64,000 nt of DNA from assembly GCA_030523645.1 (NCBI GenBank), contig JAUNIB010000005.1, forward strand, positions 50,860 to 114,859. The letters are read 5' to 3'. The translations under genes and the position numbers were made by a program. Under the pieces are notes generated by a model. That model saw nothing but the letters and a program-made list of their open reading frames with translations, did not search any database and was not told the DNA's origin. The stretch's first letter is position 1. The number at the start of each line of letters is the position of its first letter. Of this stretch, positions 43,269 through 51,959 are shown piece after piece. Source of the DNA: Selenomonadaceae bacterium. Its GTDB lineage: Bacteria; Bacillota; Negativicutes; Selenomonadales; Selenomonadaceae.

Positions 43269-43583
43269 ATGATTATTGCAGTAGACTTTGATGGGACTCT
43301 CTGTGAGAGCAAATACCCGGAGATAGGGCAGCCGAATATGCCGCTCATAAACACGCTGATAGAGAAGAAGGCGAGGGGAGATAAGCTGATTCTTTGGACA
43401 TGCCGTTCCGGGGAGTATCTCAGCAAAGCTGTTGCGTGGTGCAGGAGCCACGGTCTGGCCTTCGATGTGATAAACGAGAACCTTCCCGAGATGGTGTCTC
43501 TGTGGGGAAATGACTCCCGAAAGATTACCGCCGATGTTTATATCGATGACAGAGCAGCAAATCCGCTGGAGTTTGCCTGCTAG
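43269..43583 (+). CDS. HAD-like hydrolase, BT0820 type
   Basis: 104 aa from ATG 43269 (AAGGAG 6 nt upstream); the longer frame has no homology-like N-terminus. MIIAVDFDGTLCESKYPEIG holds motif I (DxDGT), LILWTCRSGEYL motif II and VYIDDRA motif IV, so a Mg2+ phosphohydrolase is expected. Short and lacking a cap domain, like BT0820-type proteins found near nucleotide and phage genes. Substrate unknown. Ends in a terminator. Confidence 0.85.
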   Translation: MIIAVDFDGTLCESKYPEIGQPNMPLINTLIEKKARGDKLILWTCRSGEYLSKAVAWCRSHGLAFDVINENLPEMVSLWGNDSRKITADVYIDDRAANPLEFAC

Positions 43584-43597
43584 CATAATATGAGAGA

Positions 43598-43636
43598 AAA
43601 AATAACGCCTACAGTATCTACTGTGGGCGTTATTGT
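43598..43636. terminator. Bidirectional terminator between the HAD and PilZ genes
   Basis: AAATAACGCCTACAG / CTGTGGGCGTTATT stem. It lies 15 bp past the HAD stop and just before the PilZ stop. Confidence 0.8.
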
Positions 43637-43640
43637 CTGT

Positions 43641-44306
43641 TTAGCGGTATCTTCTGCCGGCGACATATTCAACATGCTTCAGATAGATATACAGCAGGCA
43701 CGATTTCGTGGGCTTCACAATCCTGCAGCCGAATATGGTGCCGGTTTCGGTGGCCTCTCTTCTGACGATTGTACAGCCGGCCTTGACGGAGTAGGTGGTA
43801 TCGCGAACGGAGTCATCAAAGAATATATCCACCTCTGTGCCGATGGAACTGTCTGCATCGTTTCCGATGGAGAAGGCAATGCCGCCCTTGTTGATATCCT
43901 CAAGGGTGATATTGTAGAGCTTTTGGGTGGCACGGTCGATAGCCTTGCCCGGCAGGTTCAGCGGGATGCGGGTATCGATGCGCCGCTCGGCGATACGGGA
44001 AAATGACCCGATGGGATTTGATATAACCTGATAGCATATATTGCCGTCCTGCTCTACGCGCCGCAGGGCAACATTTGTCCAGCCCAGCCGTTCATCGGTA
44101 ACCGGGTCGGTATAGAATAGGTCCATTGTTATATCGGATTTGCTGAGGTCAGAAAAATTTACAATTGCTCCTCTGTAACGGTAGGGCTTAATCAGCGGGC
44201 CTTTCTCCGTCATGCCGACAATGGTTGTGTTAAGTTCAAGGGTCTCTTCCTGCCACTTGAGCAGCAGGTTGGCCTTTTGGCCGGTGGTTATCTGGGTTAA
44301 ATGCAT
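43641..44306 (-). CDS. PilZ-domain c-di-GMP receptor (YcgR-like)
   Basis: 221 aa. The N-terminal half is a YcgR-N-like barrel; the C-terminal half is PilZ, with AERRIDTRIPL (RxxxR) and EDINKGGIAFSIG in the place of DxSxxG. The second motif is changed at the Ser (DINKGG), so c-di-GMP affinity may differ. AAGGAG lies 7 nt before the ATG. It could act on motility or surface output under control of the diguanylate cyclase at 2-3.5 kb. Single gene. Confidence 0.85.
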   Translation of the reverse strand: MHLTQITTGQKANLLLKWQEETLELNTTIVGMTEKGPLIKPYRYRGAIVNFSDLSKSDITMDLFYTDPVTDERLGWTNVALRRVEQDGNICYQVISNPIGSFSRIAERRIDTRIPLNLPGKAIDRATQKLYNITLEDINKGGIAFSIGNDADSSIGTEVDIFFDDSVRDTTYSVKAGCTIVRREATETGTIFGCRIVKPTKSCLLYIYLKHVEYVAGRRYR

Positions 44307-44598
44307 ATTCTACTCCTTAATCTGTACAGGAACGCAGGCAGGTTTCAGATTTGCATGCAGAAGCCTGTCGATAGGAAATAAACTATATAAAATATACCAC
44401 AGAAGGGTATCCGAGGAAAGAAAATACTTAATATATATGCTGTTTGCAATAAAAGAAGCGGCGATTAACTCTATAATAATATTTTATCGCTTTTCTGTCT
44501 ACTATATGATATGATTATATAGTAAAAGTACGTGTATTAAACGAAATTTTCGTTGATGTCGTTATTGTTATTATGAAAGACCATTAGGAGGTTTAACT

Positions 44599-44955
44599 AT
44601 GAAGAAAGTTGCGGTTTTGCGGTGCCTGATTACCTCTGCGTCCTGTGCGGCCACGGGCTGCTTCAGAGCGTTTAATGAGAAGACGAATGCTTTTGCCCGG
44701 TACGAGGGAGAAGATGTACAGCTGGGAGCGATGTGGACCTGCAACGGCTGCGGTAATAGTATGCTGGAAAATCAGTAGGGCATTGAGAAGAAAATTGCCC
44801 GGATGAAGGCCAATGAGTTCGATGTGGTGCATCTCAGCGGATGCTGCACGAAGAAACGGGAAAACGGAGAGAAGTATCTCTGCCCAAAGATTGCGAAAAT
44901 CGCCAAGCAGCTTGAAGATATGGGCATTGAGATTGTCAACGGAACCCATCACTGA
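44599..44955 (+). pseudogene. CGGC-domain protein gene interrupted by an in-frame amber codon
   Basis: ATG 44599 has TTAGGAGGT 7 nt upstream. The frame reads MKKVAVLRCLITSASCAATG then TCNGCGNSMLENQ, meets TAG at 44776-44778 (codon 60), and continues GIEKKIARMKANEFDVVHL, SGCCTKKREN and LCPKIAKIAKQL to TGA at 44953-44955. The two halves together match a full CGGC-domain protein (about 118 aa). The position that holds TAG would be Glu (GAG) in relatives I recall (LENQEG), one base away. It is probably a recent nonsense mutation; recoding or a sequencing error are alternatives. Confidence 0.8.
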
Positions 44956-45006
44956 ACCGGCTGGCAGAAATGAAAAGCTTCCGTGAGGGGATAAAAGTCT
45001 AAATTT

Positions 45007-45050
45007 ATGGGGCGGAGAGAATGATTGATCATTTTCTCCGCCCCATTTTG
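45007..45050. terminator. Bidirectional terminator after the CGGC-domain gene
   Basis: Arms TATGGGGCGGAGAGAATGA and TCATTTTCTCCGCCCCAT with T-rich flank; serves also the convergent PNPOx-like gene. Confidence 0.85.
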
Positions 45051-45080
45051 TATATTGTCCGGCTATATATTCACAGCCGA

Positions 45081-45485
45081 TTACAGAGTCAGCTCTTCTG
45101 CGACGGAGCCGTCGAAGTTGCGCAGGGTAGCCTTCACCTCATCCAGATAGAATACTACGAAGTGATCCATCTGTCCTTCATACAGCTTTTCCAGAATAGG
45201 CATGTGCTTCAGCATGGCGGCTTTTGCTCCGGCGTTGTCTTCAAATACGGCTTTGCCGCTCATACGAACCCAGCTCATCTCAGGCGGCGGGCACAGGCTC
45301 ACCAGCTCCAGGCGGCTGTCACCCTTCAGCTGGGCGACGACGGCCTTCTGGTCGTGAGAACAGAACCAGGCCTTGCCGTCGTATTCAACAACGGCACCGA
45401 AGGGGCGTACATGGGGGCCGGCGGCATCCTCGGTGGCCACATAAAAAACCTTGTTGGAATGCAAAAGCTCCATTAATTTACTCAT
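45081..45485 (-). CDS. Pyridoxamine 5'-phosphate oxidase-family protein
   Basis: 134 aa from ATG 45485 (GTGAGG 8 nt upstream). Split-barrel sequence VFYVATEDAAGPHVRPFGAV, then GKAWFCSHDQKAV and SWVRMSGKAVFEDN is typical of small FMN-binding PNPOx-like proteins; they often act as flavin reductases or nitroreductases. It differs from the NimA-like protein at 12 kb. Substrate unknown. Soluble. Confidence 0.88.
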   Translation of the reverse strand: MSKLMELLHSNKVFYVATEDAAGPHVRPFGAVVEYDGKAWFCSHDQKAVVAQLKGDSRLELVSLCPPPEMSWVRMSGKAVFEDNAGAKAAMLKHMPILEKLYEGQMDHFVVFYLDEVKATLRNFDGSVAEELTL

Positions 45486-45606
45486 AGTATGTTTCCTCAC
45501 TTTCGTTATTTTTATATTCCCGTTTTAGTATTCTGTTTTTTCGCTGGTTTTCCTGCTTGCCTCAAAGGATATACAGGCGGATTCTTACATTTTTGGCGAA
45601 AATCAA

Positions 45607-46173
45607 TCAATCCTGCTGAAGCTGCTTGCCGTCTCTGAAGGCGTGACCGGCCACGGCACCGAGCTTCAGGTACATAGCCCTTACCGGGTCGTAGCTGATG
45701 GGAGCAAGCTTCGTTACATCCACCTTGCCGTCCTCAGCCAGCACAGAGTCATCTATGCTGATGTCCACGACTTCTCCGATGAGGATTTCACTGTCTTCGT
45801 CATAGGAAATCATCCGGCATTCAAGGGTCATGGGAAGCTGCTCAATGATGGGAGCATCTACCTTGTCACTCTTGACGGCGGTGAAGCCGGAGCGGGAAAA
45901 TTTGTCGGGGACATCGGTGCCGGAGACGATTCCCACATAGTCGGAGGGGATGAGCTGGCTTTCGGTGGCCGGGCTGACGGTGAAGGCTTTTCTGGCGAGG
46001 ATGTTGGCGGTGGTTTTATGTGTCTTGTCGAGGGTCAGGGTGATTTTCGTATAGTCGCAGATGTTGCCCCAGGCTGCGTTCATGGCATTTGCGGTGCCGT
46101 CTTCGTTGTAGGTGCCGATGATTAGTACCGGCATGGGATAGAGCCATGACTGAGGGCCAAATTTTTTACGCAT
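45607..46173 (-). CDS. Flavin reductase-like / NADPH-dependent FMN protein
   Basis: 188 aa; ATG 46173 chosen because AAGGATG lies 6 nt upstream. MRKKFGPQSWLYPMPVLIIG, NAMNAAWGNICD and KAFTVSPATES match the flavin reductase-like family (FMN bound in a split barrel) common in anaerobes. Role is probably electron transfer or oxygen/nitro stress. Same strand as the PNPOx-like gene but separated by 120 nt. Confidence 0.88.
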   Translation of the reverse strand: MRKKFGPQSWLYPMPVLIIGTYNEDGTANAMNAAWGNICDYTKITLTLDKTHKTTANILARKAFTVSPATESQLIPSDYVGIVSGTDVPDKFSRSGFTAVKSDKVDAPIIEQLPMTLECRMISYDEDSEILIGEVVDISIDDSVLAEDGKVDVTKLAPISYDPVRAMYLKLGAVAGHAFRDGKQLQQD

Positions 46174-46382
46174 GATTATCATCCTTTCGGTGGGAGGGAT
46201 TAATATCGTATAGTGTATATTCGTTTACTTATGTATCCCATTTTTCGGTGAAAACAAAATGGAAAACTGGCCCACAGTATATGAGAAGATTGTTGGGGAA
46301 TTGTGCCGATGGTTGTATAATGAGAAACAATGGGAAATTTTCGGAAGAACAATCCGGAAGGAAATAAAAAGGCGGTGCTGAA

Positions 46383-47867
46383 ATGAAAAAATGGGGAGTG
46401 ATGGCCATGGCCGGGATGATGGCGGCAAGCACAGGCTACGCCGGTGAAGTCCATGACAATTTTTACTGGTTGGGGCAGATAAACAAGGCCAGCTGTATTA
46501 TCAATGCAGACGAGGGGCTTATCTCTGAAGAGCAGGGGACGCGGTTTGCCAAGAGCATCGAGCAGGTCATAAGGGACGGAGCAAAGCCGGGGGCAGAACG
46601 GCCAAATGTGGTCATCACCTTCGAGCCGCTTTTGATAAAGGCCTGCGGCAGCGAGGAGATAACGGTGCTGCATGCCGGCCGTTCCAGTCAGGATATGCTT
46701 AGTACGGTGACCTATGCAAAAACGAGGGAAGAGCTGATAAATCTGGCGGCGGCCCTGAATACAATGCAGGGGTCGCTTCTCAGGCTGGCCCGGGAGAATG
46801 AAGGAACCCTCATCCCGAACTATACAAACGGTGTAGCGGCGCAGCCCAACAGCCTTGCCCACTATCTGCTGGGATATGCCTATGCCTTTGACCGGGATAT
46901 AGAGCGGCTGGGAGAATACTACGCCCGGCTGAACAGATCCCCGATGGGAGCGATGGTGCTGAACGGCACCGGCTGGCCGCTGAACCGGGAGCGGATGGCG
47001 GCTTATCTCGGCTTTGACGGTATCGCCTACAACACCTATGATGCAGGACAGATTTACTCTGCCGAAAGCCCGGTAGAGGCGGCTGCGGTCTGCAATACCA
47101 TTGCCCTTCACATGGGCAGCTTCATCGAGGAAATCATGCAGCAGTACGCGCAGCCCCGTCCGTGGATAATCCTGAAGGAAGGCGGGACGAATACCTATGT
47201 ATCCAGTGCCATGCCGCAGAAGAGAAATCCCGGACTGCTGAACAGGGTGAGAACGCAAAGCTCAACGATTCTGGCGGAGGGGACGGGCTCCCTGTTCCGG
47301 GCGCACAATATCCCGGCGGGCATGGCTGACGGACGAGGCGGCTCACACAAGCTGCTGCGGGATACGGCCTCAGCAGTAAAGAGCTTCAACCAGATTCTCA
47401 ACAATCTGGTGATAAATCCCGAAAGAAGTCTGGAAGAGCTTGACCTTGACTGGACGGCTTCTCAGGAGGTAGCCGATGAGCTGATGAGGAAGTATAATGT
47501 GCCGTTCCGTACCGGTCATCACTTCGCCTCGGAAATTGTCGGGTATGCCAGAGCCAACGAGGTAACACCCTCATCGTTCCCCTACGAAAAGGCCAGGGAG
47601 ATATACGCGGCACTGGCGGAGCGGGACAAGGATATTCCCCGGGAGCTGCCCATGACCGAGGCAGAGTTCCGCGCCTGCCTGAATCCGGCATCTATCGTGG
47701 CTCATCGGGCGGTGAAGGGCGGTCCGCAGCAGCATGAACTGGAGATAATGCTGAAGCAGACGGAGAAGAAGCTGGAGCAGCGGATTGCCTGGGCGGAGTC
47801 ACTGAGTCAGCAGCAGAAGGCGGCGGCTGAGCGGCTGAACGAGGACTTTGCCAGACTGCTGGAATAG
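46383..47867 (+). CDS. Exported fumarate-lyase superfamily enzyme (argininosuccinate lyase-like)
   Basis: 494 aa. The first 20 residues (MKKWGVMAMAGMMAASTGYA) form a classical signal peptide with cleavage after TGYA. The rest is a fumarase/argininosuccinate-lyase fold: the N-terminal LHAGRSSQDMLSTVTYAKTR resembles the substrate HRSSQD-type loop, and TYVSSAMPQKRNPGLLNRVR is the GSSxMPxKxN signature with the catalytic Ser in the SS pair. A C-terminal coiled region (HELEIMLKQTEKKLEQR) follows. A secreted enzyme of this superfamily is unusual, as most are cytoplasmic. Substrate unknown. Ends in a terminator. Confidence 0.82.
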   Translation: MKKWGVMAMAGMMAASTGYAGEVHDNFYWLGQINKASCIINADEGLISEEQGTRFAKSIEQVIRDGAKPGAERPNVVITFEPLLIKACGSEEITVLHAGRSSQDMLSTVTYAKTREELINLAAALNTMQGSLLRLARENEGTLIPNYTNGVAAQPNSLAHYLLGYAYAFDRDIERLGEYYARLNRSPMGAMVLNGTGWPLNRERMAAYLGFDGIAYNTYDAGQIYSAESPVEAAAVCNTIALHMGSFIEEIMQQYAQPRPWIILKEGGTNTYVSSAMPQKRNPGLLNRVRTQSSTILAEGTGSLFRAHNIPAGMADGRGGSHKLLRDTASAVKSFNQILNNLVINPERSLEELDLDWTASQEVADELMRKYNVPFRTGHHFASEIVGYARANEVTPSSFPYEKAREIYAALAERDKDIPRELPMTEAEFRACLNPASIVAHRAVKGGPQQHELEIMLKQTEKKLEQRIAWAESLSQQQKAAAERLNEDFARLLE

Positions 47868-47891
47868 TACTGCGGCGTTGAATATCGCATA

Positions 47892-47943
47892 AAATAAGGG
47901 GCCTGTGAGAAATGATTGCTCATTTTTCACAGACCCCTTATTT
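47892..47943. terminator. Bidirectional terminator between the lyase and the cNMP-domain gene
   Basis: Arms AAATAAGGGGCCTGTGAGAA and its near complement around a short loop (one mismatch, GCC against GAC), with A-rich and T-rich flanks. Confidence 0.85.
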
Positions 47944-47946
47944 ATC

Positions 47947-50067
47947 TTACAGCTTCACATATTCCCGTTCCTGCAGGATTTCCTCCGGAACCGGTTTGGC
48001 GGCTTTCTCAAACTTCACCTGAACAAAGCCGATGGAATGCTCTCTTGCGGCCCGCTTGGTGTTCCAGCGGGAAACGAGAGGAGCGAATTTCGGATTGGTG
48101 GCGAGGGCATCGCGGTACTTCTTGGAGAAGGTACAGTAGTTGAAGAGAATTTCACGGGCAATCTTGTTGAGCCGTGACATTCCGTTGGATTCGTGCTTGA
48201 TGTACAGCTCGTACTCGGAGACGAATACCTCGCTGAAGCTGTTGTGGCAGCGGGCCAGGGAGGTCTTTACCTTTTCCTTCATGTCATCGGACAGCTCGCC
48301 GTTCTTCTTGTAGAACTGCAGATAGTTGATGTACTCGGCGGTGAGGGAATGCTCGCGGATGTCGCTGTAGTGTACGCCCTGTATGCGGCGGCACATCTCC
48401 CACCTGAACTTGCCGCAGAGGTTCAGCATGGTGTTGTTGATGTCGGGCAGATGGAAAATGGAGACCATCATGTGAGCCGGAGTAAGCTTCAGGCGGCCTT
48501 CGATTTCCTGCCACATGACGCCGCGGCTGCCCATGTTCGGCATGAGGATTATATAGGGGAGAACTTCCACATTGTACTCGAAGTGGTTTATTTTCATATC
48601 CACATAGGAGGCGAGTGCCGGACGGTAGAAGCAGCTGTAGTCAATCTCACGAATCTTGTCGATAGCCTCACGGACAACGGCGGGAGTGAGGAGGCACTTC
48701 TCCAGAGGTGTTGACACATTTTCCTTGTAGAATGCAGGGATGAAGGAGAAGAAGCTGCCGAAGGTCATCTTGTTGGCGGTCTTGAACATGTTGTTCAGCT
48801 CAAACTTGACCATTGCCTTCGTATCTATCAGAAGGTCGTCGGCCTGCTTCTTGGTGATGGTATTGGTACGCAGGTCTTCCCTTACACAGTCTGTCCAGTC
48901 CTGATCAAACTCGTTCTTCGAGGGGATGGCTTCGCCCCGGTAGATTTTGAGCAGCCACTGGTAAGCGGTTATTATCTTGTCCTCGGGGTCGTTCTCCCAC
49001 AGGAGTGCGTGCTTGTACAGCTCGGCGGTATTGTCGGTGCCGGCAAGGTTTTCATCTATGAAGCCGAAGAGGAAGAACATATTGACTTCGGCGGGAATGT
49101 CGGGGGTTTCCAGACTCTTGAAGAAGGCTGCCTCATAGATGGTATAGAAGGCAGCAGTGATTTCCCGGCGAATGCGAATCATCACATCGGACTTTTCAGC
49201 TTTGTCGGGAGCCTTGATGAAGGCGTCGATGTTTCGCCGGAAGGCGTCGGCTGTGGCCTGGTCTATACCGGCAAAGGCCAAAATGGTGTCCATTGCGTTC
49301 TGGATGGAGGGGAGGCTGCTGCTGCCGGAGCCGATGGCATCCTGGCGGACGGCTTCGTCCACCTTGGCCTTCTGGGTGCGGTATTCTCTGGTGAAGTCCA
49401 GAGTGTCCTGCTTCGTTCTGCTTACGAAAGCGGCCAGAGCGTCAATCTGCTGCATTATGAGAGGAGCCGTCCGCACAGCCAGCATGATAGTTCCTACGCA
49501 GAATGCACCGTCTGCCGAGTAATAGCTCTTGCGGAGAAGCTCGTCCTGATCTACATAGGCCTGACACATATCCATCTGCCAGCCGTAGAGAATATCCGGC
49601 TTCAGCGGCTCGAACAGTATCTCTATAGACTCAAGCTTTTGCGGCGCAACCATGAGTGTTGCGCAGATATTACGATACTCGGAATAGTTGGACTTCAATG
49701 TCCGGACAAGAGAGCAGGCGTCTTCATAGGCAGCCGACAGCTTACCGTAGAGGGAATTCAGATAAGCCACCATGGCCGAGGCTATGGCCGGGGCGATGGT
49801 GGGTGTAGACTGGACGGCAGCAATCAAATCATCCGTGCTGCGGTAGTCATAGGTGATGATGGTACAGTCCTCGGAAGCCACACAATCACAGTCGTATTTT
49901 GAGCCGGGGGGGTTAAAAGCACCGAGAAGAACGCCGCTCTTGGCCTGTATGGAGAAGTCTTCGCCGTACCTTACAGAGATTCCGCCTTTGAGCAGCAGGT
50001 CAAGAGTGTCTACTGTGTCGCCCTGACGGTGCAGAATCTGATCCTTGGAAACATTGATTTTTGCCAT
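47947..50067 (-). CDS. Large protein with N-terminal cyclic-nucleotide-binding-like domain (706 aa)
   Basis: Residues about 1-115 match a CRP-like sensor fold (KDQILHRQGDTVDTLDLLLK, ISVRYGEDFSIQAKSG, VLLGAFNPPGSKYDCDCVAS), but the phosphate-binding cassette RA pair is not evident, so ligand binding is uncertain. The remaining 590 residues are helical (YRTQKAKVDEAVRQD, RRNIDAFIKAPDKAE) with no recognised domain and no membrane segment or DNA-binding domain. GAGGTGA lies 9 nt upstream of the ATG. It is transcribed toward the lyase gene. Function unknown. Confidence 0.7.
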   Translation of the reverse strand: MAKINVSKDQILHRQGDTVDTLDLLLKGGISVRYGEDFSIQAKSGVLLGAFNPPGSKYDCDCVASEDCTIITYDYRSTDDLIAAVQSTPTIAPAIASAMVAYLNSLYGKLSAAYEDACSLVRTLKSNYSEYRNICATLMVAPQKLESIEILFEPLKPDILYGWQMDMCQAYVDQDELLRKSYYSADGAFCVGTIMLAVRTAPLIMQQIDALAAFVSRTKQDTLDFTREYRTQKAKVDEAVRQDAIGSGSSSLPSIQNAMDTILAFAGIDQATADAFRRNIDAFIKAPDKAEKSDVMIRIRREITAAFYTIYEAAFFKSLETPDIPAEVNMFFLFGFIDENLAGTDNTAELYKHALLWENDPEDKIITAYQWLLKIYRGEAIPSKNEFDQDWTDCVREDLRTNTITKKQADDLLIDTKAMVKFELNNMFKTANKMTFGSFFSFIPAFYKENVSTPLEKCLLTPAVVREAIDKIREIDYSCFYRPALASYVDMKINHFEYNVEVLPYIILMPNMGSRGVMWQEIEGRLKLTPAHMMVSIFHLPDINNTMLNLCGKFRWEMCRRIQGVHYSDIREHSLTAEYINYLQFYKKNGELSDDMKEKVKTSLARCHNSFSEVFVSEYELYIKHESNGMSRLNKIAREILFNYCTFSKKYRDALATNPKFAPLVSRWNTKRAAREHSIGFVQVKFEKAAKPVPEEILQEREYVKL

Positions 50068-50502
50068 TATCTAAATCACCTCGTTGTGAAACATCTCAAT
50101 AGCAGAGAACTATCCCGATTTCAATTCTTTGTATAATTGTTTCGCTGTTAGTATTAAATTTCCTGCTTTTGCGACCGACAGGAGAAAATTAATGACTTTT
50201 GGCATACTTTTCGTGGGATAAGGGTCGGATTTGTGAGTTGAAGCTGTCGGCTGCAGGCTGATACAGAAGCGGGAAAGCCTGCTCTGTCGCTGAAAGCAGG
50301 AACAGGAGATAAGGTGAAGCCGGCGGAGGACGGAAAGGGAAAGGTTAAAACGAGTAGGACAAAAGTCGATTGAAGAGATAAATTTGGAATAAAAGGCCTA
50401 GAATTGTACCGGGAGCCTGCAAAATATTAATTTGTTTTTGAAGATGCGGTGGGGAAATCTGCTGTCCGGGTATGATACAATAAAGAAAAAGGAGGATAAT
50501 CC
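50068..50502. other. Intergenic stretch
   Basis: 435 bp between divergent genes. Contains the promoter of the cNMP-domain gene and of the 50503 gene, and a GCCTGCT / AGCAGG hairpin near 50277-50300. No further gene recognised. Confidence 0.4.
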
Positions 50503-50868
50503 ATGATAAAGACAAAATTTCGCAGTTTTGACGGCAAAACAGAGCCGCCCCGGCCAAGCGTTCAGCCGGAAGCAGTCACAGAGGGCGGAGAGGACTTTTC
50601 CCGCTATATAGAAAATCTCAGCGAGTCCATCGAGGACAGGAGTGAGCTGGTTGGCAGGCTGGCGGCGCTGGTGGAGAGCGTGGACGGAGAATATAAAAGC
50701 CCCGGAAAGAAAACATTTGCGGATATGCAGCGGCTGGCAGAAAAAGAGGCGCAGCTGCGGCTGCTGGAAAAGAGAATAATCCGTCTGACCGACCACATAA
50801 GGACATACATTGACTATTTTTATACCGATCCCTGTCCCAGCGATGACCCGCTTACCTGGGGAAACTAG
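50503..50868 (+). CDS. Coiled-coil protein of unknown function (121 aa)
   Basis: AAAGGAGGA lies 7 nt before the ATG. Charged; a coiled coil at about 60-110 (LAEKEAQLRLLEKRIIRLTD). The C-terminus DYFYTDPCPSDDP is acidic and Pro-rich. No signal peptide. No family recognised. Confidence 0.65.
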   Translation: MIKTKFRSFDGKTEPPRPSVQPEAVTEGGEDFSRYIENLSESIEDRSELVGRLAALVESVDGEYKSPGKKTFADMQRLAEKEAQLRLLEKRIIRLTDHIRTYIDYFYTDPCPSDDPLTWGN

Positions 50869-51034
50869 AGTGCAGCAGGGTTGTTTGCCGCGGAGATGGG
50901 AAACAAAGCGTTTTATCATAAAGCTTTAATCATCGCTTAATCTTTCTGCCCTTTTCATTTAATCTTCACAGTCTATACTGTCATCAAGCTAAAGAAATCA
51001 CTTACCCCGGCAATGACAGTAAGGAGTGGAGAAT

Positions 51035-51739
51035 ATGAAATTCGGCAATCATAGAGTAAACAGTATTTTGGCAATGGCACTTTGTGCAGCGACTATTGCA
51101 GGAGGAATGCTCCCGGCTGTCAGTGCGGAGGCCGCTGTCCGCAGCGGGCAGCATCAGACTGTCAGACATGACAAGGGAGGTGCTGCACAGCATAAGAAAA
51201 CGGAGTCCGGCAGCAGAACTCAGCACAAGGAGTCTGCAAAGCAGGACAACAGGAACCGTCAGCCGGCTCATCAGACTCAGAGTCAGCACCGGAACGACCA
51301 GCAGCATCGGCAGGAACAGCAGCGGCGAGAGCAGGAGAGAAAGCAGGAGCAGCACCGCAAGGAGCAGGAAAAGCACCGGGCAGAGGAGCAGCGCCGGGAA
51401 GAAATGAGACGGCATGAAGAGCGCCGGGAGGAAATCCATCGTCAGGAGGAGGCTCGCCGGGAGGAGGAGCGCCGTCGTGAGGATGAGCTGCGCCGCCGTG
51501 AAGAGCGGGTACGGGACAGAGAGGATGAACTGTGCCATCGGGAGGGCAGACGCAGCCATGATGATGACCGCAGCCACAATCGCACTGGTGAGGCCATACT
51601 CGGCGGTATCATCGGGGCCGTGATAATCGGAGCAATCCTGAAGAATACCAGCGCTTCCGGTCATAGAAGCAAATACAGCGATGTAATCAGCACCGACTAT
51701 GAGCCTGACGAGGAGGAGACCGAAGAAATCCTCCTGTAA
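51035..51739 (+). CDS. Secreted or membrane-anchored protein with Gln/Arg/Glu/His-rich repeat
   Basis: 234 aa from ATG 51035 (AAGGAG upstream). A signal peptide (SILAMALCAATIAGGMLPAV then SAEA) precedes about 150 residues of extreme Q/R/E/H content (HRQEQQRREQERKQEQHRKE), predicted to be a long charged single helix or coiled coil. One membrane segment follows (AILGGIIGAVIIGAILKN), then an acidic tail (YEPDEEETEEILL). It probably spans the periplasm and could bind metals or nucleic acid; not demonstrated. Family unknown. A 28-aa peptide gene lies 34 nt downstream. Confidence 0.75.
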   Translation: MKFGNHRVNSILAMALCAATIAGGMLPAVSAEAAVRSGQHQTVRHDKGGAAQHKKTESGSRTQHKESAKQDNRNRQPAHQTQSQHRNDQQHRQEQQRREQERKQEQHRKEQEKHRAEEQRREEMRRHEERREEIHRQEEARREEERRREDELRRREERVRDREDELCHREGRRSHDDDRSHNRTGEAILGGIIGAVIIGAILKNTSASGHRSKYSDVISTDYEPDEEETEEILL

Positions 51740-51773
51740 TGGGCAGCAGAGCATTTTGAGAAGGAGGATTTTC

Positions 51774-51860
51774 ATGCTTAGAAGGGTAATATACGGAGTC
51801 CTGATACTGGCAATAGGCTATTATGTATGTGTGTCGCTTCTGGTTTCGGGGATAAAGTGA
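51774..51860 (+). CDS. Single-span small membrane protein (28 aa)
   Basis: GAAGGAGGA lies 6 nt upstream of ATG 51774. The product MLRRVIYGVLILAIGYYVCV then SLLVSGIK is a basic N-terminus plus one membrane helix. Probably co-transcribed with the charged repeat protein and may associate with it. Confidence 0.65.
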   Translation: MLRRVIYGVLILAIGYYVCVSLLVSGIK

Positions 51861-51908
51861 ATTTACTCAGCAAATAATGACAGGCTCACCAGCCTGCGGG
51901 AAAAGAAA

Positions 51909-51953
51909 AGGGGCAGCTGCACGGTCTTTCCGTGCAGCTGCCCTGATGTTTTT
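51909..51953. terminator. Bidirectional terminator before marR
   Basis: GGGGCAGCTGCACGG / CCGTGCAGCTGCCCT stem; T-rich on both strands. Also serves the convergent MarR gene. Confidence 0.88.
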
Positions 51954-51959
51954 ATAGAA

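Noticed and set aside
44776..44778. Pyrrolysine or selenocysteine at the CGGC amber
   Set aside because: Selenocysteine uses TGA; pyrrolysine is not expected here and one isolated TAG one base from GAG points to mutation.
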